Source of the DNA: Variovorax sp. JS1663
GTDB lineage: Bacteria; Pseudomonadota; Gammaproteobacteria; Burkholderiales; Burkholderiaceae_C
Direction of reading: 5' to 3'
DNA length: 64,000 nt
Assembly: GCF_002157355.1 (NCBI RefSeq)
Contig: NZ_LYMK01000023.1
Location: 1 to 64,000, forward strand
Position numbers and translations under genes: made by a program. Shown piece by piece: positions 7,698 to 14,855 of this stretch. The notes under the pieces were generated by a model. It was given only the letters and a program-made list of their open reading frames with translations, was not told the origin of the DNA and made no database searches. How positions within the stretch are numbered: the stretch's first letter is position 1; each line of letters starts with the position of its first letter.

Positions 7698-8370
7698 GAC
7701 GAAGCAGCAGCAGAAGCGCCAACGCGCCGGCGGCCAGGAGTCCCAGGTCCTGGTAGACGCCGAGTGTCACAGCCGCGGTCGAGCCCACCGCGGCCCACAA
7801 CAGGGGTACGACGTACACCGACCACGGCACTGGCGCCCTGGCGAACATCAGCAGTCCCATCGTGAAGATGGTCGTCGGACAGGGCAGTCCGAAGCTCGGC
7901 GAGGCAGGATATCGGTGGCCGAGCACCCAACCGAGCGCTGGATAGACAAGGAGCGAGAACAGAATGAGCGCCGCACCGCTCCATCCGCGCCAGCCGCCGC
8001 TCGCCCGAAACTGCAAACGTCCCTGCACGCACCCGACCCAGGCAAGCCAGATGGCCCCAATGAGGAAGACACCCCCGAAGACCCAGGCGGCGGGGTTGAT
8101 GGCAGCGAAGAAAGCGAAGTGATACGCAACTGCCATCCAGGCCCAGAGGGCCGCCAAGATGGCGCAGACCCATCGGCCATCGGATGGCCGACCTCGGGAG
8201 ACGAGAAGGATGGCAAGGCCGGCGAACGCGTTCAAAACAACCTGCGCCGGCCAAACAGCGACGTTGTAGCGGCCGAATACCTCGAAGAACTGCTGGGCAG
8301 TAAACGGCATAGCCGGGCGCAAACCGATTGTTCCCATTGCCACGAAGCTGACGTTCGCTCCCTCGTGCAT
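7627..8370 (-). CDS. DUF6064 family membrane protein
   Basis: About 247 residues with six or seven hydrophobic segments. The conserved N-terminal MPFTAQQFFEVFGRYNVAVW lies at 8310, where many family members begin. ATG 8370 has a strong AGGAAGG site 5 bp upstream and overlaps the stop of the preceding cytochrome gene as TGATG, indicating translational coupling, so it is given as the start; 8310 is the alternative. Function unknown; the coupling links it to the Met-rich cytochrome. Confidence 0.7.
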   Translation of the reverse strand: MHEGANVSFVAMGTIGLRPAMPFTAQQFFEVFGRYNVAVWPAQVVLNAFAGLAILLVSRGRPSDGRWVCAILAALWAWMAVAYHFAFFAAINPAAWVFGGVFLIGAIWLAWVGCVQGRLQFRASGGWRGWSGAALILFSLLVYPALGWVLGHRYPASPSFGLPCPTTIFTMGLLMFARAPVPWSVYVVPLLWAAVGSTAAVTLGVYQDLGLLAAGALALLLLLRLKSDGEAVSRRVAQGPSSRSGRS

Positions 8371-9234
8371 CAGCACCTTCCTGCGGCCCGCGCCGTCACC
8401 AAGCACAGGGCTATCGCCGAGTGTGCTTGCATGTACGCGACGATTGAATTCATCTCCTGTTCAGTCGGCGTGTTGATGCTCTGCCAGCGGCTGTCCATGT
8501 GGATGTGCATGCGCTGGGTCGCGCTGGACCACTCCTTCGCGGTATGCAGTGAGGGCGCCGGCGCTGCGTGGCACTGAACGCAATAGGTTGAGACCAGCTT
8601 GGCGCCCGCGGACTTGGCGTCCGGTAGTGGCTTCGAACTCGGCGGTGGGCCGCCCCCCATCATTTCCCCACCCATCATTCCGGGGCCCATCATGCCGCCG
8701 CCCGACATCCATCCCCGGCCGCGCATGGTCTGCATGCTCTGATACATGCCTTGCCAGTGCTCCTGCATGAGGCGTTGGCGCTCCTGCGGGTCCGGGGTCT
8801 GCGCAATCTTGTTCATCTGCTCTTGCATCCGCTGCGTGTAGTCGCGCATCTGCTGGCTGTATTGGTCGGGTGTTACGCCCTGGGGCGTGGGCCACGATGC
8901 ATCTCCCCCCCATCATTCCGGGTCCCGTCATCGACCATGGATGTCCCATCCTCCACGGATACGCCATGCCCCACCGGTCGTGCATCTGTCCCATGCAGCC
9001 TTGCATGCTCTGCCAGTGTTGCTGCATCAGTTGCTGGCGCGCGGCCGCGTCGGGCGCGGCCATGAGTTGGTCCAACTGCTTTTGCACCGTCTCAACTTGC
9101 TGCTGCAGTTCGCGCACTTGCGCGTCGGTCGGCACGGATGTTCCGGCTGGAGCCGGCGCTTGAGCGAGAGCCGCTCCTGCGCTCATGAGGCCGGTGAGCA
9201 ATGCGGCAAGTGCCGCTCTTCGCAACATTGTCAT
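8370..9234 (-). pseudogene. Met-rich c-type cytochrome, frameshifted in a G7 tract
   Basis: Two frames together make one protein. The first, from ATG 9234 (AAGGAG 8 bp upstream), has a signal peptide (LMSAGAALAQA) and a Gln/Met-rich helix ending in TGPGMMGG. The second continues with DASWPTPQGVTPDQYSQQMRDY, a MMGGGMMGPGMMGG-like Met cluster, then a haem motif CVQCH and a C-terminal helix. The frames meet at a run of seven G on the coding strand (plus-strand C run 8905-8911); one additional G would restore the frame. The intact product would be a periplasmic or membrane-anchored cytochrome with Met-rich, possibly copper-binding repeats. It may be a sequencing error, a true mutation or phase variation. 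Confidence 0.75.
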
Positions 9235-9595
9235 GGCAGTCACTCCTTGATGGTCAGCTCGACGGCGTCGTCAAGGGGAAGGCGGAGCCGTCGTCGCGCC
9301 CGCGCCTTGCATCTGGCCGACTCGGTCGTCCGAGCTGGCGGCAAAGTGCTCAGCCGAAGATACGCTGCGATGTGCGCCGGGAATTGATGCAGGTCAATGA
9401 AGTGCCGTCTCTGGACTGGCTTGGCTGCCGACCCCAGCCAGTAGTTGGGAGGGCATATCCTTCAAACGGATGGTTCGAGCGGAAGACCGCTTCTGGCCGA
9501 CTAGAGAAGTTCAGACCGACGAGCGCGAACGCCTGCTCGCAGTCTAAAGAGGTCTTTGCCGGATCGATCAAGATCATCAGAGCGGTAGAGCGGGT
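9235..9595. other. Intergenic stretch without a supported gene
   Basis: 361 bp between two outward minus-strand genes. A 75-codon minus-strand frame at 9350-9577 has no recognisable motif or good ribosome-binding site. The stretch contains a CGGAAGACCGCTTCTGGCCG element (around 9480-9500) that resembles decayed coding or repeat sequence. No tRNA-like or palindromic element was found. Confidence 0.5.
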
Positions 9596-10330
9596 TCAAG
9601 GCGTAACTAACTCAGTTTCGCCAAGGGGCCTTCCCGAAACCATCTCGACAGCGTCCCGAGGTATGACCCGAGCGCGCTGCACCTGAACATCGTAAATGGC
9701 GATGTGCGACGGCGAGCCATCGAGCACGAACCCCAAGCCCAGCAACTCGCCGCCCTTCTTGAGCTGCACGCACGTGTATTTCGCATGCTCGCAGCCCTTC
9801 TTGAACTCCGCCGCCTCTCGTTCGGCATGTGCCTTGCCTGCGGTCTCGCCCAACGCGGCGGGGATCACCATGAGCGTGGTCCACAAGACCAGTGCGCCCG
9901 GAATCGCCGCGCCAACAAGGCCACCGATGACCAGGTATTTGGCGAGCCGCCGGCGCCATGGGGGATGTTGCAGCCACTTCGGCACGGTGCCCGTGCCCAG
10001 GCCGCTCGGCGAGAACAACACGAACAGATAGAGAGCGGCGACAACCATTGCTACGGCTAACCAGCCAAGGTTGCTTGCAACGGCATTGAAGACGGCGACG
10101 GAGCGGTCGACCATGCCGTAGTAGCCGTAGATCAGTAGCCAATCCGTGGGCTTCGGGAACACGCCCGCGTCGATGCCCCAGGATTGGAGATAGACCTGAT
10201 GCGAGACCCGGACCAGCAGGTGAAGCGTCGCCGTACCTACCGCGACAAGGGCCGTCAACACGCTGACCGCCAAGGTCCAACTGGATCCCGAAGAGCGCTG
10301 GCTTGACGCGTTGTTTTCATTCACTGGCAT
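9596..10330 (-). CDS. Hypothetical membrane protein, three TM segments
   Basis: 244-residue protein from ATG 10330, preceded by GGAGG six bases upstream. Hydrophobic segments lie near residues 17-38, 80-105 and 135-160; the C-terminal 80 residues are soluble, with two Cys (KKGCEHAKYTC) and a small beta-rich domain (LLGLGFVLDGSPSHIAIYDVQ). I do not recognise the family. Moderate GC and isolation suggest an accessory gene. It is divergent from the nucleotidyltransferase-like gene. Confidence 0.6.
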   Translation of the reverse strand: MPVNENNASSQRSSGSSWTLAVSVLTALVAVGTATLHLLVRVSHQVYLQSWGIDAGVFPKPTDWLLIYGYYGMVDRSVAVFNAVASNLGWLAVAMVVAALYLFVLFSPSGLGTGTVPKWLQHPPWRRRLAKYLVIGGLVGAAIPGALVLWTTLMVIPAALGETAGKAHAEREAAEFKKGCEHAKYTCVQLKKGGELLGLGFVLDGSPSHIAIYDVQVQRARVIPRDAVEMVSGRPLGETELVTP

Positions 10331-10415
10331 TGAAGTCCTCCGGCTGCAATCGCGCCGGAGCATAGTGCAACGCGCCCCCGCCCCTAAGGAAGCTCCAGAT
10401 CAGACCCAAGCCACA

Positions 10416-11009
10416 ATGCCTGCCGGCCCTCCCATGCCGCCTCGCCCACCCATGCAAGCCCGCTTCCTCACCGACATCCTCAGTAACAGCCACAACCGCG
10501 CCATCCTCGCCCGCTGGCCCGCGTTGAAGCTCCCCGATGGCTGGCTCGTCGCTGGCTGCCTCTTCCAGACCGTGTGGAACCTCCAGTCCGGCCGCGCCCC
10601 GGAGGCGGACATCAAGGACTACGACCTCTTCTACTTCGACACCACCGACACCAGCGAGGCCGCCGAGCGCAGCGTGCAGGCACACGTCAACGAGGTGCTG
10701 GGCGACCTCGGCATCACCGTCGAGGCGTCGAACCAGGCGCGGGTCCACCTCTGGTACGAGTCGCACTTCGGGCATCCCTACGGGCACGAACTGCGCAGCG
10801 CGCGCGAGGGCATCGAGCGCTTCCTCGTCCCGGCCACCTGCGTCGGCGTGCGGCCCGGCGAGCTCTATGCGCCGAACGGCTTGGCACTGCTGTACGAGGG
10901 CGTGCTGACGATGAACCCGCTGGTGCCGCACCGCGCGCTGTTCGAGCGCAAGGTGGCGTCGTACCAAGCGCGCTGGCCGTGGCTGCGGCGGCACCCAGTG
11001 CCTGGCTGA
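10416..11009 (+). CDS. Nucleotidyltransferase-like protein (NTP_transf_6/DUF925 type)
   Basis: About 197 residues. GWLVAGCLFQTVWNLQSGR and DIKDYDLFYFD (two Asp in a DYDLFYFD strand) match the nucleotidyltransferase-fold family formerly DUF925, in which these acidic residues would bind metal. Substrate unknown; a stand-alone enzyme or a decayed antitoxin-like fold are both conceivable. The frame is open further upstream; ATG 10416 or 10452 are the reasonable starts, neither with a clear ribosome-binding site. Convergent with the ParDE pair, leaving no space between the stops. Confidence 0.75.
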   Translation: MPAGPPMPPRPPMQARFLTDILSNSHNRAILARWPALKLPDGWLVAGCLFQTVWNLQSGRAPEADIKDYDLFYFDTTDTSEAAERSVQAHVNEVLGDLGITVEASNQARVHLWYESHFGHPYGHELRSAREGIERFLVPATCVGVRPGELYAPNGLALLYEGVLTMNPLVPHRALFERKVASYQARWPWLRRHPVPG

Positions 11010-11378
11010 CTAAGTCCAAGACGTATCAGGGTCCAGGTGCCGCGCCAATTCAATGGCGTCGTGCAACACCCGACCGACGATGACCAAAGAAGGTTCAGAG
11101 CGGTAGACAAGAAAGTGGCGCGGCCGCCGGACGATTGCCACATCCGGATTGACGCGGTTCCGACTCAGGCGCAGGTGCCAGGATCGAACACCCGCGCCGA
11201 GTTCGGCCCGAGGGAGACTGCCGGGTCTGTCGGGCTCGCTTGCCACGTCGCGAAGTGCGGCGACGATCAGGCTTTCGTAGCGCAGGCGAGCAGCCTCGCC
11301 AAATTGATCATGTGTCCAGCCGAGGATGCTGAGAACATCGCCCTGCGCGGCTTCCGACAACCGATAACGAAGCATCAA
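11010..11378 (-). CDS. parE: ParE/RelE-superfamily toxin
   Basis: About 122 residues with the ParE/RelE layout: MLRYRLSEAAQGDVLSILGWT at the N-terminus, then RSWHLRLSR and PRHFLVYRSE strands and a C-terminal helix after VIVGRVLHDAIELARHL. It is probably a gyrase-poisoning ParE-type toxin rather than a ribosome-dependent RelE, judging from the partner. ATG 11378 (or 11375) overlaps the stop of the antitoxin gene, the classic antitoxin-first arrangement. Confidence 0.85.
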   Translation of the reverse strand: MMLRYRLSEAAQGDVLSILGWTHDQFGEAARLRYESLIVAALRDVASEPDRPGSLPRAELGAGVRSWHLRLSRNRVNPDVAIVRRPRHFLVYRSEPSLVIVGRVLHDAIELARHLDPDTSWT

Positions 11379-11665
11379 CGCGCTGTCGTGGCAGGCTGCG
11401 CTGCACGGCGCCCCAGTTGTCCGACGAAGTCTTCGAGCTGATCATCGGCAACATCCGCGTACCGCCCAGCGGACACATCCGCCCAGCCCTGACGCGCTGC
11501 CTGCTTCAGGGCCTTGAGCTTGGCGCTTTCGCGATGCTCCCGCGCCTCGATGAGGCGCAGTCCTTCTCGCAATACCTCGCTGGCGTTTTGGTAGCGACCG
11601 GACTGCACAAGGGTCTCCACCAGTTGCTGTTGATGTTCACTCAGCACGACGTTCCGGGTGGGCAT
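11375..11665 (-). CDS. parD: ParD-family antitoxin (ribbon-helix-helix)
   Basis: 96 residues. The N-terminus TRNVVLSEHQQQLVETLVQSG followed by RYQNASEVLREGLRLIE is the CopG/ParD ribbon-helix-helix DNA-binding unit (residues about 3-45). The acidic, flexible C-terminus would wrap the toxin. It overlaps the toxin gene by 4 bp (ATGA) and presumably autoregulates the pair from its own promoter. The pair lies in an accessory, lower-GC stretch, fitting a stabilisation role for acquired DNA. Confidence 0.88.
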   Translation of the reverse strand: MPTRNVVLSEHQQQLVETLVQSGRYQNASEVLREGLRLIEAREHRESAKLKALKQAARQGWADVSAGRYADVADDQLEDFVGQLGRRAAQPATTAR

Positions 11666-11832
11666 GGTGTGGGCTCCAAATTGCGAGCAGCAGGCCGGCT
11701 GGCCATGATTGGCAGATTATGCCAGTGGCACCGACCGATCCGGGCTGCATGAGGCCGTGGTCCTTGCGTGGGTGTCCTTGGCACCGCCACGTTATGCATA
11801 TGGATTCGAACCCAGAGCCTCGCCAGCTATGG

Positions 11833-12693
11833 CTAGGTGCTGAGCCGTTCGCCAAAGTACGACAGTACTGCAGGTTCGACCTGGTTCGAAGCGCCTACCC
11901 GTGCAATGAGCTGTGCGACGGTGTGGCCTCGGCGCCCACTCAATGTCATGCGTCCCTGCAGCAACATCGGTGCGACTTGCTCAATTCTGTAGACGTGAGC
12001 AGCGGAGAGCACCGAGGCTTGCTGTTCGACAAAACCACGTTCGGCGAGTCTCTGCCGCGCCTGCATTGCACTTGCAAAGCCGAGCTCACCGATGGCGTCG
12101 TACTGGCGGCCAGGCGGCGTATCGTGGTCCACATTCACCGACAGAAGGTGGTTCTTGCCATTGTCACGTGGCTGCAGCGTCCAGACGGTGCAGTCAGAAA
12201 TGGGTAGAAGGAGCGCCCGCAGGCGCTCTGCGAACAGCGAGGGGCTGAGCTCCGTGCGGCGCCGAAACAGTACGCAAAGCCGGAACGGCGTTGCTTGCGT
12301 CGTGTCGGGCTGATGGATTCGGACGGTCGATTCAGTCGCAGACACTTCGTCTGCCAGATAGCGCACCGTGCGACGAAAGAGATACTGCTCGTCATCGCGC
12401 GTGAGGTGTGCGTGGGCAGCGTATGCTTGTTGTCCTTCATACGACGCAAACGCCATCTCAGCGATCCCATCTACACGGTCCTGCGGAGGTACGCCAGGAT
12501 CCACTCCGTCGACTTCCGGCCACCACCCACGTTCTGCCTGAAGGTGCAACTGGCGGTAGTGATGCAGGCCAGGGAGACGTGCAGCAAGTGGGCCGTGCAC
12601 GTCTTGCCAGTAGGCGCGGAAATCCTCGGGACTGATGGACCCTCGCCGGCTCAACAGGACGAGCATCGGGACCACGAGAGATGGGGTCGACAT
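11833..12693 (-). CDS. Tandem EthD-domain protein
   Basis: 286 residues from ATG 12693, which follows the Bug stop codon directly (TGATCATG). The first half has the EthD dimeric alpha-beta-barrel pattern (MLVLLSRRGSISPEDFRAYW, then a VHGP motif, residues about 10-40); a second similar but weaker unit begins near RLCVLFRRRTELSPSLFAERL. EthD-type proteins act as small-molecule-binding accessory or lyase-like enzymes in catabolic clusters. The operon order SnoaL-like, Bug, EthD suggests processing of an imported organic acid. The exact reaction is unknown. Confidence 0.75.
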   Translation of the reverse strand: MSTPSLVVPMLVLLSRRGSISPEDFRAYWQDVHGPLAARLPGLHHYRQLHLQAERGWWPEVDGVDPGVPPQDRVDGIAEMAFASYEGQQAYAAHAHLTRDDEQYLFRRTVRYLADEVSATESTVRIHQPDTTQATPFRLCVLFRRRTELSPSLFAERLRALLLPISDCTVWTLQPRDNGKNHLLSVNVDHDTPPGRQYDAIGELGFASAMQARQRLAERGFVEQQASVLSAAHVYRIEQVAPMLLQGRMTLSGRRGHTVAQLIARVGASNQVEPAVLSYFGERLST

Positions 12694-12695
12694 GA

Positions 12696-13667
12696 TCAAG
12701 CGTCCAACTTGATTGCCTTTTCCCGTATGACCTGCGACCACCGCTGGTGTTCACGCTGAATCAGTGCCGCGAACTCTTCTTGCCCTCCCTTCGCCGGTTG
12801 GATGCCAATGCCGCGGAATTTTTCCGCGATCTCGGGCTGGGCGATCACCTTGGCAATTGTCTCCGACAGTTGAGCAGCGATGGCCCGCGGTGTACCGGAC
12901 CGGGCAACGAACCCATAGAAACTCTCAACCTCGACGCCCGGTACGACTTCCGCGATGGCGGGAATGCCCGGAGCAAGGGAGGTGCGCGCCGGCGATGCGA
13001 CACCCAGGATGCGAATCTTGCCTTCCTGAACGAGACCTGCCGTCGCAGCAGTGATCGAGGACAGCAAGTACTTGATCTGCCCTCCCACCAAAGCCTGCAA
13101 TGCGGGCGCAGAGCCGGAATAGGCGATTCTGACGGTGTCTTTGATTCCTGCCGCATCGTTGAAGACCTCCGTGCCCAGATGACCTACGCCCCCCAAGGCG
13201 GACGTTCCCCATTCCAGTTTGCGTGGATTCGCGCGACCATAGGCCACAAACTCCGACAGCGTCGCGGGCATGGACGGATGAACCATGAGCACGAGGGGAG
13301 CGGTCCCTTTGAGCGAAAGCGGAACCACATCCTTCAGGGCGTCATAGCGCGCGTTGGGACTGAGCAGTGGCGACGTAACCAGTGCGGTGTGATGGGTAAG
13401 GATCGTGTAGCCGTCCGCCGGCTGCTGCAACATGTACTGCACGCCCAAGATCCCTCCAGCACCGGGCTTGTTGTCCACGAACACGGGTTGACCGAGCAGC
13501 CTCGAGAGCGGCTCCGTGATGTAGCGGGAAAGGATGTCGTTCGTGCCGCCGGCGGCTCCGGGATTGATGATCCGAATGGGTTTCTGCGGCCAGACTTCCT
13601 GTGCAGACGAGAGGCAGGGAAGGGCCGTGGCAGCAGCGAAGGAAAGGAGATGTCTGCGTTGCAGCAT
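12696..13667 (-). CDS. Bug/TctC-family periplasmic solute-binding protein
   Basis: 323 residues with an RR-containing signal peptide (LQRRHLLSFAAATALPCLSSA) that could be Sec or Tat, then WPQKPIRIINPGAAGGTND and DNKPGAGGILGVQY, the typical Bug ligand-pocket loops. Middle gene of a three-gene operon; downstream of the SnoaL-like gene by 42 bp and immediately upstream of the EthD gene. Ligand unknown, presumably a carboxylate handled by the two neighbouring proteins. Confidence 0.92.
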   Translation of the reverse strand: MLQRRHLLSFAAATALPCLSSAQEVWPQKPIRIINPGAAGGTNDILSRYITEPLSRLLGQPVFVDNKPGAGGILGVQYMLQQPADGYTILTHHTALVTSPLLSPNARYDALKDVVPLSLKGTAPLVLMVHPSMPATLSEFVAYGRANPRKLEWGTSALGGVGHLGTEVFNDAAGIKDTVRIAYSGSAPALQALVGGQIKYLLSSITAATAGLVQEGKIRILGVASPARTSLAPGIPAIAEVVPGVEVESFYGFVARSGTPRAIAAQLSETIAKVIAQPEIAEKFRGIGIQPAKGGQEEFAALIQREHQRWSQVIREKAIKLDA

Positions 13668-13709
13668 GTGCGAGATCCTCGGGTGGGGCGGGACAGTCCG
13701 CGGGACGAC

Positions 13710-14264
13710 CTAGTTCGTGCTCCAGTTCAGGAGCTCTTCTGGAGGTCTTGCCGTCGCTTGCTCGATCCAGTCGGGAGTGGCTTGGCGACTGCCCATCCGA
13801 GGATTGGAGCTGTCAAGTGGGACCGGATCGATTCGCAGACGCGTCAGGCGCAGGAAGCTGATCTTCCACGTGTCTCCTTCGCGCCGGTACTCTTCCTCAT
13901 AGTGGCCGTATCCGCGGAATCCCTTCGCGCCCGGTGCTTCCTTGACGGCGCCTCCATCCTGCCATTCAACGAAATCCTCCATGGCCCAGACGCCGCGGGC
14001 CGTCGAAGCGCTCGTGAGCACCACCTCGGGCTGGTGGACGTGATGCACCGAAATCGTGGGGGCCAGACGCGCTGATACGCCTTTCACGAAGGTCGCCACG
14101 TCCGCGCCTGCTGGCGCGGAGCCCAGTCCCTCGAAGCGACAGTCCTGCGTGAAGACACTGGCCAACTTCTCCCACTGCTTGGTATCGATATAGCGGCAAT
14201 ACCGCGCCTTCAGCTGAGCGATGTGCTCGAGGGCGAGAAGGTGGTAGCGAGGATCAATGTCCAT
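13710..14264 (-). CDS. SnoaL/NTF2-like fold protein
   Basis: 184 residues from ATG 14264. DPRYHLLALEHIAQLKARYCRYID is the N-terminal helix of the SnoaL-like (PF13577-type) fold, followed by TQDCRFEGLG, VHHVHQPEV and YEEEYRREGDTWKISFLRLTR strands. Members are dehydratases, isomerases or small subunits of oxygenases; VHHVH could supply catalytic His. A longer reading from 14294 is possible, but a promoter placed by sequence at 14297-14325 would start transcription near 14290, inside that extension. First gene of an operon with Bug and EthD genes. Confidence 0.75.
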   Translation of the reverse strand: MDIDPRYHLLALEHIAQLKARYCRYIDTKQWEKLASVFTQDCRFEGLGSAPAGADVATFVKGVSARLAPTISVHHVHQPEVVLTSASTARGVWAMEDFVEWQDGGAVKEAPGAKGFRGYGHYEEEYRREGDTWKISFLRLTRLRIDPVPLDSSNPRMGSRQATPDWIEQATARPPEELLNWSTN

Positions 14265-14296
14265 GGTGAGGATCTGGTTGACGTTCGTGGTCATCC

Positions 14297-14325
14297 AATA
14301 TAATGGTAAAACCATTCGACGACAA
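14297..14325 (-). promoter_or_regulatory. Promoter with FadR-type GntR operator in the spacer
   Basis: On the minus strand, TTGTCG (14325-14320) and TATATT (14302-14297) are separated by 17 nt. Within lies AATGGT-AAA-ACCATT (14302-14316), a perfect inverted repeat containing TGGTnnnACCA, the operator pattern of FadR/VanR-subfamily GntR repressors. It would control the SnoaL-Bug-EthD operon. No GntR gene lies next to it. A TATAAT on the plus strand (14299-14304) hints at divergent transcription toward the EACC1-like gene. Confidence 0.6.
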
Positions 14326-14551
14326 CTGTGACACCCCCGCTCATTCTCAGGAGTTGCGCACGGTGTGTGAGCGTACGGCTCAACGTACACGGCTCGCTTC
14401 GGTATCCACACATCCAGGGATTGCGCCGCTCAGCCCGGTTCACCATACTCGTCGACAGAAAACCTTCGGACGCAGGGTGGCGGTCACGGACACGTCGCGC
14501 ATCGTGGTCCGTTTCATCCCAGCGCTTACGCATTCCGGCCACGGAGGCTCC

Positions 14552-14849
14552 ATGCAGCTGCAGATCGAAGTTGCCCGCGACGACCAGGTCGCAGAACTGA
14601 AAAAAGGCATTCGAAGCCGTAGCCGAGACCCAGCCTCGCTTCGTGAAGCGAAGCAATCTGACGGGCCAGGAGGCCACCTGGATCGTCGCGGCAACCCTGG
14701 CGGTCCAGGCGCTCCCCACTGTTCTCAACTTCGTGATCAAGTGCATCGAGCTCGGCAGGGTCAAGCGCATCAAGGTGGGAGAGATCGAGATCGAGAACCC
14801 GACGCGTGACGACATCGAACGCCTGCGCGAGAAGATCAAGTCCGACTGA
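14552..14849 (+). pseudogene. EACC1-like small membrane-associated protein, frameshifted
   Basis: ATG 14552 with GGAGG five bases upstream starts MQLQIEVARDDQVAELKK; the frame then breaks at a run of six A (14600-14605). The frame beginning with AFEAVAETQPRFVKRSNLTG continues to 14849 with a hydrophobic helix (ATLAVQALPTVLNFVIKCIE) and the C-terminal VGEIEIENPTRDDIERL. Removing one A joins them into a 98-residue protein. The order of a short strand-helix start, one central hydrophobic helix and a strand-turn-helix end resembles EACC1, the constant component that accompanies effectors in bacterial conflict systems. The next gene encodes an HEXXH protein, which fits. Sequencing error, mutation or slippage cannot be separated here. 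Confidence 0.6.
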
Positions 14850-14855
14850 CCCGTC

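Noticed and set aside
9350..9577. 75-codon minus-strand frame in the gap after the membrane-protein gene
   Set aside because: No conserved motif or good initiation site.
11795..11825. GGTTCGAATCC-like sequence on the minus strand, resembling a tRNA T-arm
   Set aside because: The T-stem does not pair beyond two bases, and no anticodon or acceptor arms are found around it.
14600..14606. AAAAAAG read as a programmed -1 frameshift site for the EACC1-like gene
   Set aside because: The continuation is in the +1 frame, not -1, so the usual slippery mechanism does not fit; kept only as a frameshift of unknown cause.
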